Positions 39,344-47,822 are shown, numbered from the stretch's first letter. The stretch is 64,000 nt of DNA from Hyalangium versicolor (GCF_020103695.1 NZ_JAHXBF010000001.1:248001-312000), one strand, 5' to 3'. The notes: a model not told the origin generated them from the sequence alone. Numbers and translations: made by a program.

Positions 39344-40270
39344 CTAGAGCGGGGGCGGGAGGATGGGGATCTGCAGGAACTGCGTGGGCTGATGCGCCAG
39401 GTTGAAGTCCGGACGCTTGAGCTCGGGACGCCCATCCGGGCCCGCGCCATTCTTGATGTCATTCATCTGGGCCACCAGGCTCCACTGCTGGGTGCGCTGG
39501 TCGAAATGGGCGAAGGCCGTGGCGCCTGTCTGCTCCTTCCGCGGCGGGTCATAGGTGGAGACGATCTTGCCATTCCACTGCGCGTAATCCTTGGGATCGA
39601 GCGTGGCGGCAAGCCGCAGGTTCGGGTTCTGCTGCATGAAGCCCTCCAGCTCATTCGGGCCATTGGCCGAGTAGTTGGCGTGGTGCATGAAAGACAGCGT
39701 CTGGTCGTTCTTGTCGTGGAAGGCGTGCACCGCGCAACCGTTGAGCTGCCCCGTGACGATCATATTCGGATCGTTGGGCCCCGGGCGCTGGGGCACTCCA
39801 TTGATTCCCGCGAAGCGGCCACTCCCCTGGGGCTCGTAGGGCAGGTAGTGCGCCGGGATGCCCGGGGTCGTCGCAGGGTTGAAGGTCAGGTTCGCATTGC
39901 CGCCCGGCCGCTGGTGGGCGTTGACCGAGACGATGGACTGCGAGGCGGGCACGAAGGGCGCGTTGGGCCTGCCCACGGGCAGGCCCGGCGGCGGCTCCGC
40001 GTTGAAGACGTTGAGGAGGTTGTTCGTGGCGAACCCCATTGGATTCTGCTTGAAGTCGTCCGTGACGTTCTGGGGGCCCGTTGGCTTCGACGCCGAGGGC
40101 CCGAACAGCCCTCGTGACGTGGTGGTGGGCGTCTGGAAGCCATCCCGAGGCGGGGTCGGTCTGGCGGTGGGGACGGACGGGGACGTCGGCGTGGAGGGCC
40201 GCGGAGCATCCATCTTCGGTCCGCGGAAGGGGTTGATGTTACCGAGACCACCGATGTTGAAGCGCTTCAT
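39344..40270 (-). CDS. Unknown protein with a CNF1/CheD-like Cys-His arrangement
   Basis: 308 residues from ATG 40270. The first 100 residues are low-complexity, Pro/Thr/Ser-rich and lack a signal peptide. The C-terminal 150 contain VTGQLNGC (Cys179), a short strand, then FMHHAN (His196/His197). A Cys in an LxGC turn followed 12-17 residues later by a His on the next strand is the catalytic arrangement of the CNF1/BLF1/CheD deamidase fold (17 in CheD). If right it would be a glutamine deamidase, possibly a delivered toxin; if not, it is a hypothetical protein. It follows the solute-binding-like gene by 157 nt on the same strand. Confidence 0.75.
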   Translation of the reverse strand: MKRFNIGGLGNINPFRGPKMDAPRPSTPTSPSVPTARPTPPRDGFQTPTTTSRGLFGPSASKPTGPQNVTDDFKQNPMGFATNNLLNVFNAEPPPGLPVGRPNAPFVPASQSIVSVNAHQRPGGNANLTFNPATTPGIPAHYLPYEPQGSGRFAGINGVPQRPGPNDPNMIVTGQLNGCAVHAFHDKNDQTLSFMHHANYSANGPNELEGFMQQNPNLRLAATLDPKDYAQWNGKIVSTYDPPRKEQTGATAFAHFDQRTQQWSLVAQMNDIKNGAGPDGRPELKRPDFNLAHQPTQFLQIPILPPPL

Positions 40271-40427
40271 GGGATTGGCTCGCGTTTGAAAGGAGTGGAA
40301 GTTTTCTCCTCTCGTTACACGTCCCATGCCAACAGCAGGGATCCGGGATTCCAAGGGGTTGGAGGCCTTTCCGGGTGCGCCACGGCCTTCCAACTGGTGA
40401 CTGCGGTCACCCCCCTGGAGACACCCG

Positions 40428-41894
40428 TCACCGGGGCAGTCCCCCGTCCTGGTCCGGAGGCAGTCCCCCGTCCGGTAGGGCGCCCCCATCCAGCAGCGGG
40501 CCTCCGTCCTGTGGCAGGCCCGCATCCAGGTCCAGGGAGAGGCTGGGCTGAGAGAGCTTCCACAGCTCCATCAGCACATTCGCCTCGGACGGGTTCGGGC
40601 GCTCCACGGCGGCGGGAATGTCGCGATAGATGCCATTGGACGCGAACTTCTTGAAGGGGTTCAGCTCGTCCGGAATCCCGTCGTCCGCCAGCTTGGCGCG
40701 CGGGTTCGTCTGGCTCGAGGGGCTCTTCGTCTTGTCTGGGGTCTTGTCCAGGTCTCGAGACTCCGCCTGTGTGTTCGCTGGGGCATTCGAGTCCAACTGC
40801 GTGGACTGCACCGCCCAGTTGGGAGGACCGGGGATGGCGGGCAGGTAGATGGTGGGATCGGCAGGACGCATGCCGTAGAGGATGGCCCGCTTCTGCTGTT
40901 CCCGACCGAGCAGGTAGTCGATCCAGGCGCGGGCCGCCTTCTTCTCCTCGGCGTTCCAGTTGGTCGTCTCCAGCATGACGATCGGGCTGTCACTCCAGAT
41001 CGTGAAGGGCGGGTAGTACACCCGCAGGTTCCCCCAACGGTGCGTCTGCACGCGCTCCAGCGCTGAGATGGCGTAGCTCTCATACGTCATCACTACGTCG
41101 AGCCTCGAGGGGCCAAAGCGGAGCATGTCGTCCAACAGCCAGGCGTTGGACGCGGCATTGCTTGACAGCAGCTGGACCTGAATGAGGCGTTCCCGGTAGT
41201 TGGGATCGTTCAACTGCTCGCTCGTCAGCACGCGCGGATTGCCGAAGTACGCGAGCGTCATCAGGCGCAGCGCCTGGAAGCCCGCGGCCGAGCGTACCGG
41301 GCTCGCATATCCCAGCTTGAAGTCGCCCCAGGGCTCCTTGGCCCCCAGTTCCTTCCACCCTTCCGGAGCGGTGAGTGCCTTGAAGGCGGTGTCCCACGAC
41401 AGTACCTGTGCGTCGCGATTGTTCTCCTGGAGCATGCCCAGCAGAGGAGCCCGGTCTTCCCACACCAGCCACACCAGCGGGTTGATCAGCAGGGACTGGG
41501 GGGCATCCACGCCCTCGGAGGGGAACGGGGCCGTGCCATAGCGCCCTCTCCACTTCTCCCGCAGCAGGTCCAGGGTCATGCTGTCCCCGGGGCTCCACAC
41601 CAGCGCTTCCTCTTCTTTGCTCAGGATGGCTTCGGCGCTCTCGAAGGAGTCCATGCCCACCAGCTCCAGGTTGATCCCGGGGTGGGTCTCCATGAAGCTC
41701 GTGGCTGCGTCGACGAGCCATGCCTTCTTCTCGCCGCTGTACAGCATTCGCACCTTGATGGCCGTGTCGGGATACATCGCGGCATCGGGGGGGCTGCCGC
41801 GAGAGCGGCACAGGAACGCCAACGCCGCGAGGAAGATCATCAGCGGCAGGATGCGATGCCTCAGCAGCTTGGGGGCTCGGCCTGGGGGCGTCAT
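40428..41894 (-). CDS. Extracellular solute-binding-like protein with DGG-rich C-terminal tail
   Basis: 488 residues. N-terminal hydrophobic segment (PLMIFLAALAFLC) that is either a signal or an anchor. The body resembles type 2 periplasmic binding proteins (KVRMLYSGEKKAWLVDAATSF, then ETHPGINLELVGMDSFESAEAIL, and a second lobe with DVVMTYESYAI), the molybdate/spermidine type. The last 25 residues carry several DGG units. Substrate unknown. Gene order SPFH (18 nt upstream) and exporter suggests it belongs to a membrane complex rather than an importer, since no import permease is present. Confidence 0.82.
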   Translation of the reverse strand: MTPPGRAPKLLRHRILPLMIFLAALAFLCRSRGSPPDAAMYPDTAIKVRMLYSGEKKAWLVDAATSFMETHPGINLELVGMDSFESAEAILSKEEEALVWSPGDSMTLDLLREKWRGRYGTAPFPSEGVDAPQSLLINPLVWLVWEDRAPLLGMLQENNRDAQVLSWDTAFKALTAPEGWKELGAKEPWGDFKLGYASPVRSAAGFQALRLMTLAYFGNPRVLTSEQLNDPNYRERLIQVQLLSSNAASNAWLLDDMLRFGPSRLDVVMTYESYAISALERVQTHRWGNLRVYYPPFTIWSDSPIVMLETTNWNAEEKKAARAWIDYLLGREQQKRAILYGMRPADPTIYLPAIPGPPNWAVQSTQLDSNAPANTQAESRDLDKTPDKTKSPSSQTNPRAKLADDGIPDELNPFKKFASNGIYRDIPAAVERPNPSEANVLMELWKLSQPSLSLDLDAGLPQDGGPLLDGGALPDGGLPPDQDGGLPR

Positions 41895-41912
41895 GGTGGG
41901 GATCCAGCTCCC

Positions 41913-43049
41913 TTACGGGGTCTGCGTCCGGGAGACAGGCAGCGGTGGCCCCGCCGGAGCTGATGCATCCCCAGGGGGCGGAGGCGTGGTGGAGGACACT
42001 GTCACCGGCGCAGTCGTGGGCTGAGCGTCCGTGACTGTCCGGGCCGGGCTCTTGGCGGGCTCGACAATGGGGGTAGAGGCGGGGGTGGAGGTGGCGGTGG
42101 CAGTGGGAGCCAGGGGCAAGCCATTGGGATGCGTGGACGTGTCGAGGATCAGCGGCAGGCCATCCTTGCCCCCGCCAATCACCACCACCTTCGCGTTCTC
42201 CGAGCGGGCCAACTGGAGCGTGGCCTCGATGCCTCTCCAGCGCAGCAGTTGATCCGAGATCCCCTTGGCGATGATCTCCTGGAAGTCGCGGATGCCGCGC
42301 GCCTCGATGCGCTTGCGCTCCGCTTCCTTCTCCTCCGTCTTCAGCCGGAAGTCGTACTCGATGGAGAGTTGATGCGCCCGCGACTTGTTCTCGATGGCCT
42401 CCCTCACGCTGGGGGGCAAGCTCACCCGCTCGATCAGCAGCTCGTCCAGCGTGAGGTAGTTCTCGTTGAGCTCCTCGATGCTCTCTCCCAGCGCCTGCCC
42501 ACTCGGCACCGACTCGCGCAGCTCCTCCTGGAGCTTCTCGCGCGCCGTGGAGTAGATCTCCTCGGCCGTCAGCGACCCGGTCATGGTGCGCAGCTTCGAG
42601 ATGATCGCGGGCCGGATGATCTTGTCGAAGTAGTCGGGGCCCACTCGCTTGTGCAGCAGTGGCAGCTGCTCGATGCGCGGGTGGTAGCGCACCGACAGCT
42701 CCATGGTCACCTCCAGGCCCTCCTTGGTCAGCACATTGAAGATGACCGGCTGGCGCTGCACCTGCACGTTGTAGATGTAGAGCGTGTCCCAGGGCGGGAT
42801 GATGTGAAGCCCTTCCGTATAGGACGTGTCGATGACGGTGCCCTGGCCGAAGCGCCGGAACAGCACGCCCTGCTCGCCGGAGTTCACCGTGATGAGGATG
42901 GACGGCCAGAAGTAGACCAGCAGCAACAGCGCGATGCCCCCGGCCACGTAGATCCAGAACTGGAACCTCCGCCAGAAGGCCTCGATGGCCTCATCCACCC
43001 GCTCCTCGAGGCGGGCAAGCCGGGAGCTGCGCTTTTCGGACTCTCTCAT
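41913..43049 (-). CDS. SPFH/band 7 (prohibitin/flotillin-like) membrane protein
   Basis: 378 residues. One membrane helix at about 31-53 (IYVAGGIALLLLVYFWPSILI), then an SPFH domain (VNSGEQGVLFRRFGQGTVID to about residue 230) including a helical coiled-coil stretch (EEKEAERKRIEARGIRDFQEII), and a Thr/Pro-rich tail. Such proteins form large rings that organise membrane patches or regulate proteases. Its start overlaps the exporter stop by 4 nt, so it is made together with the exporter. Coupling of an SPFH protein to a SyrD/PvdE-type exporter is unfamiliar to me. Confidence 0.92.
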   Translation of the reverse strand: MRESEKRSSRLARLEERVDEAIEAFWRRFQFWIYVAGGIALLLLVYFWPSILITVNSGEQGVLFRRFGQGTVIDTSYTEGLHIIPPWDTLYIYNVQVQRQPVIFNVLTKEGLEVTMELSVRYHPRIEQLPLLHKRVGPDYFDKIIRPAIISKLRTMTGSLTAEEIYSTAREKLQEELRESVPSGQALGESIEELNENYLTLDELLIERVSLPPSVREAIENKSRAHQLSIEYDFRLKTEEKEAERKRIEARGIRDFQEIIAKGISDQLLRWRGIEATLQLARSENAKVVVIGGGKDGLPLILDTSTHPNGLPLAPTATATSTPASTPIVEPAKSPARTVTDAQPTTAPVTVSSTTPPPPGDASAPAGPPLPVSRTQTP

Positions 43050-44686
43050 GTTCCGCGTGCCCTGGGGTGGTTCTCGTATGGCTCCAGCTTGCCTTCGGAC
43101 ATCTTCAACACGCGATCGGCCAGATGGAAGTAATGGTCATCGTGCGTAGCGGCGATCACCGTTTTGCCCCGCGCCACCAGCGAGCCCAGCAGCTCCTGGT
43201 AGAAGTAGCGCCGGAACTCGGGATCCTGATCAGCGGCCCACTCGTCGAAGATGAGGACCTCGCGATCCTCCAGCTCCGTGATGAGCAGCGCCAGCCGCTT
43301 CTGCTGGCCCTTGGACAACTGGGTGTTGGCCAGCTGTCCGTCCTCGCGGATGCCGGTGACCGAGGCCAGATCGAACGCGGTGAGCAGTTGGGCGATGCGC
43401 GCGTGATCGAGCTTGCGCGTGTGGAACAACCGATCGAACAGGTGGAAATCCTGCAGCACGATGGCGAACTTCGAGCGGTACGCCTGAAGGGTGCTGGGGA
43501 TGACTGGCACGCTATTCAGCTCGAGCGTGCCAGCGGTGGAGGGGTAGAGTCCGCACAAGAGCTTCAAGAAGGTGGACTTGCCCGAGCCGTTGCCGCCGAT
43601 GAGGAAGATCAGCTCGCCCCGGCGCACCTCCAGATTGATCGGGCCCAGCTCGAACGCGTGCCGCCCCTCGACGTCCGGATAGCGGAACTTCACCCCCTCG
43701 CAGCGCAGGCTCTCGAAGGGCGAGTTGTCCACGGGGCTCGGGGGGGGAGGGGGCGGGCCCAGGCTCGTCTCGAGTGCCTCGAGCCGATCGATGGCGACGT
43801 CTGCCTTTTCCAGGGAAGGAATGGCGTTGACCACGTCCGTCACCGAGCTGGTGATGAACAGCAGCACCGCGATCACGCTCACCAGCGTGCGGCTGTTCTG
43901 CTGGCCGGTGAGGGCCGGCAGGACGAAGATCAGCACGCCCATCAACCCGTAGAAGAAGCACTCTCCAAAGACGGTGGCGCGGTTGAAGCGTTGGGCGGCC
44001 TCGACGCGCAGCTGCTCGGCCCGGTGGGCGACCACCTTCAACTGCTGCTCGAAGAGCGCCTGGCTCTTCTCCGCGTCGATCTTCAGCTCCTTGAAGCCAT
44101 AGAGCAGGTGGCCGAGCTCCTTGAAGAAGCGGTGCTCCTCTTCGGCGGCCTTGCGCAGGGCAGGGCGGGTGGCGCGCGCGTTGCGAACGTAGACCAGCGC
44201 GCCCAGGGCAAGGAGTGTGGCCACCATGAAGAAGGCCGAGGTGGACAGCACCCCGATGAACAGCATGGCCAGTACCACCAGCAGCGCGGAGGACATCGAG
44301 CTGATGAGGAAGCTGGCCGAGTCCGACAGCGTGCGCGTGTCCTCGGCGAGCGCCGCGTAGACGGGCGCGGCCCCCAACTGCTCGAAGTGCATCAGATCCG
44401 CCCCGCGGACCTTGTCCGAGATGCGGACGCGCACGCGGCTGACGATGCCCTCGACGATGCCCGAGGCGCGATCCAGCACGAACTTGCGGCAGATGGCGAA
44501 GAGCGCGAAGGCGGCGATGAACACCAGCAGCAGCGGCGTCTGCTCCGGACTCCGGTAGTTCATGCCCGTGGCCGCGAGCACGACGACGATCAGCAAGCCA
44601 TTGAGAAGGCCACTCAGCCCCGCAGCGGTGAGAAGCCGGACCGTGAGGGCACCGGCCTCCCTATGCAGGAATTTGAGGAAGTTCAT
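43046..44686 (-). CDS. Cyclic-peptide-type ABC exporter (SyrD/PvdE family), second copy
   Basis: 546 residues, the same length as the exporter at 11273-12913. About six N-terminal helices (first at 15-37), then Walker A GGNGSGKST, signature LSKGQQKR, Walker B VLIFDEW and the family tail AADQDPEFRRYFY. Expected to export or flip the product of the lipopeptide cluster across the inner membrane. It is the third gene of a - strand operon, divergent from the lipopeptide biosynthetic genes across 248 bp, and is coupled to the SPFH gene. Its early neighbours (microprotein, DUF697) may help assembly. Confidence 0.93.
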   Translation of the reverse strand: MNFLKFLHREAGALTVRLLTAAGLSGLLNGLLIVVVLAATGMNYRSPEQTPLLLVFIAAFALFAICRKFVLDRASGIVEGIVSRVRVRISDKVRGADLMHFEQLGAAPVYAALAEDTRTLSDSASFLISSMSSALLVVLAMLFIGVLSTSAFFMVATLLALGALVYVRNARATRPALRKAAEEEHRFFKELGHLLYGFKELKIDAEKSQALFEQQLKVVAHRAEQLRVEAAQRFNRATVFGECFFYGLMGVLIFVLPALTGQQNSRTLVSVIAVLLFITSSVTDVVNAIPSLEKADVAIDRLEALETSLGPPPPPPSPVDNSPFESLRCEGVKFRYPDVEGRHAFELGPINLEVRRGELIFLIGGNGSGKSTFLKLLCGLYPSTAGTLELNSVPVIPSTLQAYRSKFAIVLQDFHLFDRLFHTRKLDHARIAQLLTAFDLASVTGIREDGQLANTQLSKGQQKRLALLITELEDREVLIFDEWAADQDPEFRRYFYQELLGSLVARGKTVIAATHDDHYFHLADRVLKMSEGKLEPYENHPRARGT

Positions 44687-44708
44687 CTGTTGTCGCGAGA
44701 GGGCTTCT

Positions 44709-44876
44709 TCAGCTGAGTTCCTGCCGTGTCCGGCGGGAGGGACCTACGAGCAGCAGCACCAGCGCCCCCCCCAGAGGAGTCAGCAGGATCGACAGAAAGA
44801 AACTCCCCCAGAGTCCGAACGGGCGGTCCCGTCCGATGACTCCGAGGAGCAGACAGAGCAGCAGATAGACGAGCAT
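44709..44876 (-). CDS. 55-residue two-helix membrane microprotein
   Basis: ATG at 44874-44876, stop TGA at 44709-44711, 22 nt before the exporter start and 24 nt after the DUF697 stop, same strand. It begins MLVYLLLCLLLGVIG, has RDRPFG as a loop, then a second hydrophobic stretch of about 24 residues and an Arg-rich end (GPSRRTRQELS), so a hairpin with positive-inside termini is predicted. Position and composition suggest a small subunit of the exporter complex. No family recognised. Confidence 0.65.
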   Translation of the reverse strand: MLVYLLLCLLLGVIGRDRPFGLWGSFFLSILLTPLGGALVLLLVGPSRRTRQELS

Positions 44877-44900
44877 GGGACGCTAACGGACCCGAAGTGC

Positions 44901-45434
44901 TCAGCTATGCGGAGCGCCGCTCTCCTTCTGCATGTCCTTGACCGTCTGCTTGGCCGACTCGAACTCGCTTCGGAAGTGATCGCGCACCGACTCGGGATCG
45001 AAGCTCAGGAAGGTGCCGCCCGAGGCGAAGTGCTGGGTGAAGATCTTGCCCACCGCGTAGGTGAAGGCGCCCGCGCTCAGGGGCATGGATACCAGGCCGG
45101 CCGTCTGGCCCAGGATGGGGATCACCTTGACGAGGCTGAACAGCACGGGCGCGCCCGCCAGCGTGCCCAGGCCGCCGGCCAGCGAGCTGAGGATGCTCTT
45201 GGCGCGGTTCTCGGAGAACTCGACCTTGTAGTTGCGGGCCAGCTCATTGAGCATCTTGATCTGGATCGCCGTGACGCCGAGCAGATCCAGCCCCGGCAGG
45301 GGTAGCAGGCCAACTCCCAGGGCCCAGAGGGAGTTGCGGCGCACGATGGCTTCCGCGTCCGCATCCTTGAACTTCACCGCTGCACTGACACCACTACCGG
45401 TGTTCTTCACCTCGGTCTTGAACTCGGTCGACAT
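44901..45434 (-). CDS. DUF697-family protein
   Basis: 177 residues from ATG 45434, which has GGAGGGG upstream; the in-frame extension lacks this. Two or three hydrophobic helices in residues 35-130 (LWALGVGLLPLPGLDLLGVTAIQ, then AGGLGTLAGAPVLF and ILGQTAGLVSMPLSAGAF) match DUF697, which otherwise accompanies small Era-like GTPases. N- and C-terminal tails are charged. First gene of the exporter-SPFH operon. A membrane role is likely, mechanism unknown. Confidence 0.88.
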   Translation of the reverse strand: MSTEFKTEVKNTGSGVSAAVKFKDADAEAIVRRNSLWALGVGLLPLPGLDLLGVTAIQIKMLNELARNYKVEFSENRAKSILSSLAGGLGTLAGAPVLFSLVKVIPILGQTAGLVSMPLSAGAFTYAVGKIFTQHFASGGTFLSFDPESVRDHFRSEFESAKQTVKDMQKESGAPHS

Positions 45435-45682
45435 TGTCCCCTCCGGGAATGCGCTATGGACTGCGGGTGGAGTTGTTGCGGAGCCGGCACGCTGCGTGAA
45501 GGCGCGGATGGTATAGAGGCTCACCGGACTCAGCAATGATCTTTATTGCAAGGAAATAGTGACTCCACAACCGTTCACTGGCCGTCGTTGCCAACCTTTC
45601 AGCGATCTGCCAGTGTGCGTGCGCCCTGAAGAGGGGAGCCAGCCAGCGGCTGGTGTCAAATGCTTGTCGGAGGGGGAGCATC
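45435..45682. promoter_or_regulatory. Divergent control region of the lipopeptide and exporter operons
   Basis: 248 bp between the DUF697 gene (leftward) and the cupin gene (rightward), comparatively AT-richer around 45530-45560. On the - strand, TTGCTG and TACCAT with a 17-nt spacer near 45508-45536 could form a weak sigma-70-like promoter for the exporter operon. A GGAGGGGGA element at 45668-45676 serves the cupin start. Nothing else is recognised. Confidence 0.35.
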
Positions 45683-46528
45683 TTGTCCATCGAGCGCCTG
45701 CAGCGGCCCAGCCGTGAGGAGTTCGAGAAGCACTATCTGCGCACTGGTACTCCCGTCGTCATCACTGGCGCCATGGATGAGTGGCCCGCGATGAAGCGCT
45801 GGACCAATGAGTACCTGCGGTCCCGCGCGGGCGAGCGCAGCATCCGGGTCTCCACCGCGCACCGCGGCGTCCACTTCAAGGGAGGGGACAAGATCATCGA
45901 CTACTCGTCCATGAAGCTGGGCGATTACATCGATCTGGTCACCGGGCAGCAGGTGTCGGACGGGCGGTTGTACGCGACGGTGGTGCCCATCCAGAGGGCG
46001 TTGCCGGAGCTCTGGGAGGATGTCTCCTTTCCTCCCTACTTCAACCGGGAGGAGTGCCCGTCTCCCAACATGTGGTTCGGCCCCGGCAACAACGTGTCCC
46101 CGCTCCACTACGACAGCACGCACAACATTCTCACGCAGGTCCGGGGGAGCAAGCGCGTGACGCTCTACCCACCGCGGGAGATCGGCCGCCTCTATCCGTT
46201 CGCCTTCTCCTCGCATTCGATGCACATCAGCCAGGTGAACATGGTGGAGCCCGACCACTCGCGCTTTCCGGAGTTCCAGAAGGCCGAGCGGCTGGAGTTC
46301 GTCCTGGAGCAGGGGGAGATGCTCTTCATCCCGCTGTTCTGGTGGCACGCTCTGGCGGGGATCGGGGAGAACATCTCCATCAACTATTGGTGGCGCACGC
46401 CCATGGTGGACTACCTGCGCCACCCGCGCCAGACCTCACGAGGCCTGGGTGGGCTCGTCGTCAACAGCGCGCGCTCGCTGTTGCGCCTTCGTCAAGCCAA
46501 ACCCCAGCCGGAGAGGAACCCGTCTTGA
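45683..46528 (+). CDS. Cupin-8/JmjC-like Fe(II)/2-oxoglutarate oxygenase
   Basis: 281 residues from TTG 45683, chosen because GGAGGGGGA precedes it at good spacing; GTG 45653 in the same frame is an alternative. The JmjC-like double-stranded beta-helix has iron ligands His142-x-Asp144 (LHYD) and His222 (FWWHALAG), with W-F-G-P-G-N and QGEMLFIP typical of the cupin-8 family. Such enzymes hydroxylate amino acid side chains, often on carrier proteins or peptides. It is the first gene of the lipopeptide operon and overlaps the next gene (TTGA), so it may hydroxylate a residue of the product. Confidence 0.88.
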   Translation: MSIERLQRPSREEFEKHYLRTGTPVVITGAMDEWPAMKRWTNEYLRSRAGERSIRVSTAHRGVHFKGGDKIIDYSSMKLGDYIDLVTGQQVSDGRLYATVVPIQRALPELWEDVSFPPYFNREECPSPNMWFGPGNNVSPLHYDSTHNILTQVRGSKRVTLYPPREIGRLYPFAFSSHSMHISQVNMVEPDHSRFPEFQKAERLEFVLEQGEMLFIPLFWWHALAGIGENISINYWWRTPMVDYLRHPRQTSRGLGGLVVNSARSLLRLRQAKPQPERNPS

Positions 46529-47769
46529 TCCGATACTCTCAACGAACTCCTGTGGTGGTGAGCGGGCTGGCCCTGGCCCTGGCCCTGGCGGGCTGCGACA
46601 GCGGCGGCACGTTGTCCAAGGACATCACGGACAAGCTCCAGGCCGTGCTGGACCAGGCCGCGGTGAACGAGCAGGCACCCGGGCTCGTGATGGCGGTGCA
46701 GATCGGCGACGCCGATCCCTGGTTTGGCGTCACCGGTTACCAGGATGAGGGCAAGACGATCCCCATGGCGGCCGACGCCCAGTTCCGGATGGGCAGCATC
46801 ACCAAGAATTTCGTGGGCATGGCCATCCTCGAGCAGGTGCAGGAGGGCAAGCTCAGCCTCGACGACACGCTGGAGAAGTGGTTGCCCGGAGTGATCTCCA
46901 ACATCGATGGCAATCAGATCACCATTCATCAACTGCTCAATCATACCAGCGGCATCGAATCCTATACGGAAGAGCAGGAGTGGATCATCACCATGATCCA
47001 GGACCCGCTGCATGTCTGGAATGCACCAACGGACCTGCTGGCGTACACGCAGGAGCTCCGGGCGAAGTCCATCGCCGCCGGCACCGTGATCGCGCCGGGC
47101 TCCAAGTTCGCCTATTCGAATACGAACTTCATCCTGCTGGGGATGATCGCGGCCAAGGTGGATGGCGCGTCGAACAATGACTGGGCGCAGGTGGTGGAGA
47201 AGCGGTTCTTCCAGCGCCTGGCGATGACCCACACGCGGATTCCTCCCACGGGAGATGTGGAACTGGGCGGCTCCAACAACGGCTACGTCAACTTCTACAA
47301 CTTCACCCAGGGGGAGTGCACCGTGCTGGACCCGCCCTGCCAGAACGCGGATGAGAAGTACACGCTGCAGGAGATGTCCAACGCGTGGTCGGCGGGCGCC
47401 ATCATCTCGAACGCTCCGGATCTGCTGAAGTGGGCCAACGCCGAGGTGAAGGGCTCGCTGCTCACCGAGGAGATGCGCCAGAAGCAGCAGGACTTCATCG
47501 ATACGTGCACGACCGAGCTCCAAGTGGGTCTGGCGATGTTCCGGCAGACGAAGTACGGGCTCATCGGCCACCGGGGCGAGATCTTCGGGTTCAACGCCAC
47601 CTTCCAGTACCTGGCCGAGAAGGACATGACGGTGGTGGTCATGGCCAACCGCACGGCGCTGGATAACAAGCACGTGGGGCCGGTGCCGGAGGATGTCGTG
47701 GCGGCGCTCTACCCGGACATCGAGCCGCAGCCGTGGGTGAAGCCGCCGCAGTGTTCGTCGTCTCACTGA
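46525..47769 (+). CDS. Serine hydrolase lipoprotein (beta-lactamase/DD-peptidase family)
   Basis: 414 residues from TTG 46525 (TTGA overlap with the cupin stop; GAGAGGAA upstream). Lipoprotein signal ALALALAGC. The penicillin-binding-protein fold shows SITK (Ser91, Lys94), YSN (Tyr197-Asn199) and GHRGE near the end, the three motifs of class C beta-lactamase-like peptidases. It is anchored on the periplasmic side. In an NRPS operon it could trim an acyl-amino acid leader from an exported pro-product, as D-Asn-specific ClbP/XcnG do, hydrolyse the lipopeptide, or be unrelated. It lacks the C-terminal membrane helices of ClbP. Confidence 0.9.
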   Translation: MIRYSQRTPVVVSGLALALALAGCDSGGTLSKDITDKLQAVLDQAAVNEQAPGLVMAVQIGDADPWFGVTGYQDEGKTIPMAADAQFRMGSITKNFVGMAILEQVQEGKLSLDDTLEKWLPGVISNIDGNQITIHQLLNHTSGIESYTEEQEWIITMIQDPLHVWNAPTDLLAYTQELRAKSIAAGTVIAPGSKFAYSNTNFILLGMIAAKVDGASNNDWAQVVEKRFFQRLAMTHTRIPPTGDVELGGSNNGYVNFYNFTQGECTVLDPPCQNADEKYTLQEMSNAWSAGAIISNAPDLLKWANAEVKGSLLTEEMRQKQQDFIDTCTTELQVGLAMFRQTKYGLIGHRGEIFGFNATFQYLAEKDMTVVVMANRTALDNKHVGPVPEDVVAALYPDIEPQPWVKPPQCSSSH

Positions 47770-47780
47770 CGACGCGCGAG

Positions 47781-47808
47781 GGCGGATCCAGGATAGCTGG
47801 GGTCCGCC
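47781..47808. other. Stem-loop in the leader of the large megasynthase gene
   Basis: Arms GGCGGATCC (47781-47789) and GGGTCCGCC (47800-47808) pair at 8 of 9 positions over a 10-nt loop. No T-tract follows. It lies soon after the serine hydrolase stop and may attenuate transcription or protect RNA. Confidence 0.4.
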
Positions 47809-47822
47809 AACTGGAGCGCGGC

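Noticed and set aside
43067..44716. 549-codon + strand frame opposite the second exporter
   Set aside because: The exporter motifs on the - strand are complete; the + frame is Gln/Glu/Arg-rich antisense without a domain.
46525..47769. Annotation of the serine hydrolase as a beta-lactamase resistance gene
   Set aside because: SxxK and YxN motifs fit the wide class C/DD-peptidase family; lipoprotein anchor and operon context do not point to antibiotic hydrolysis.
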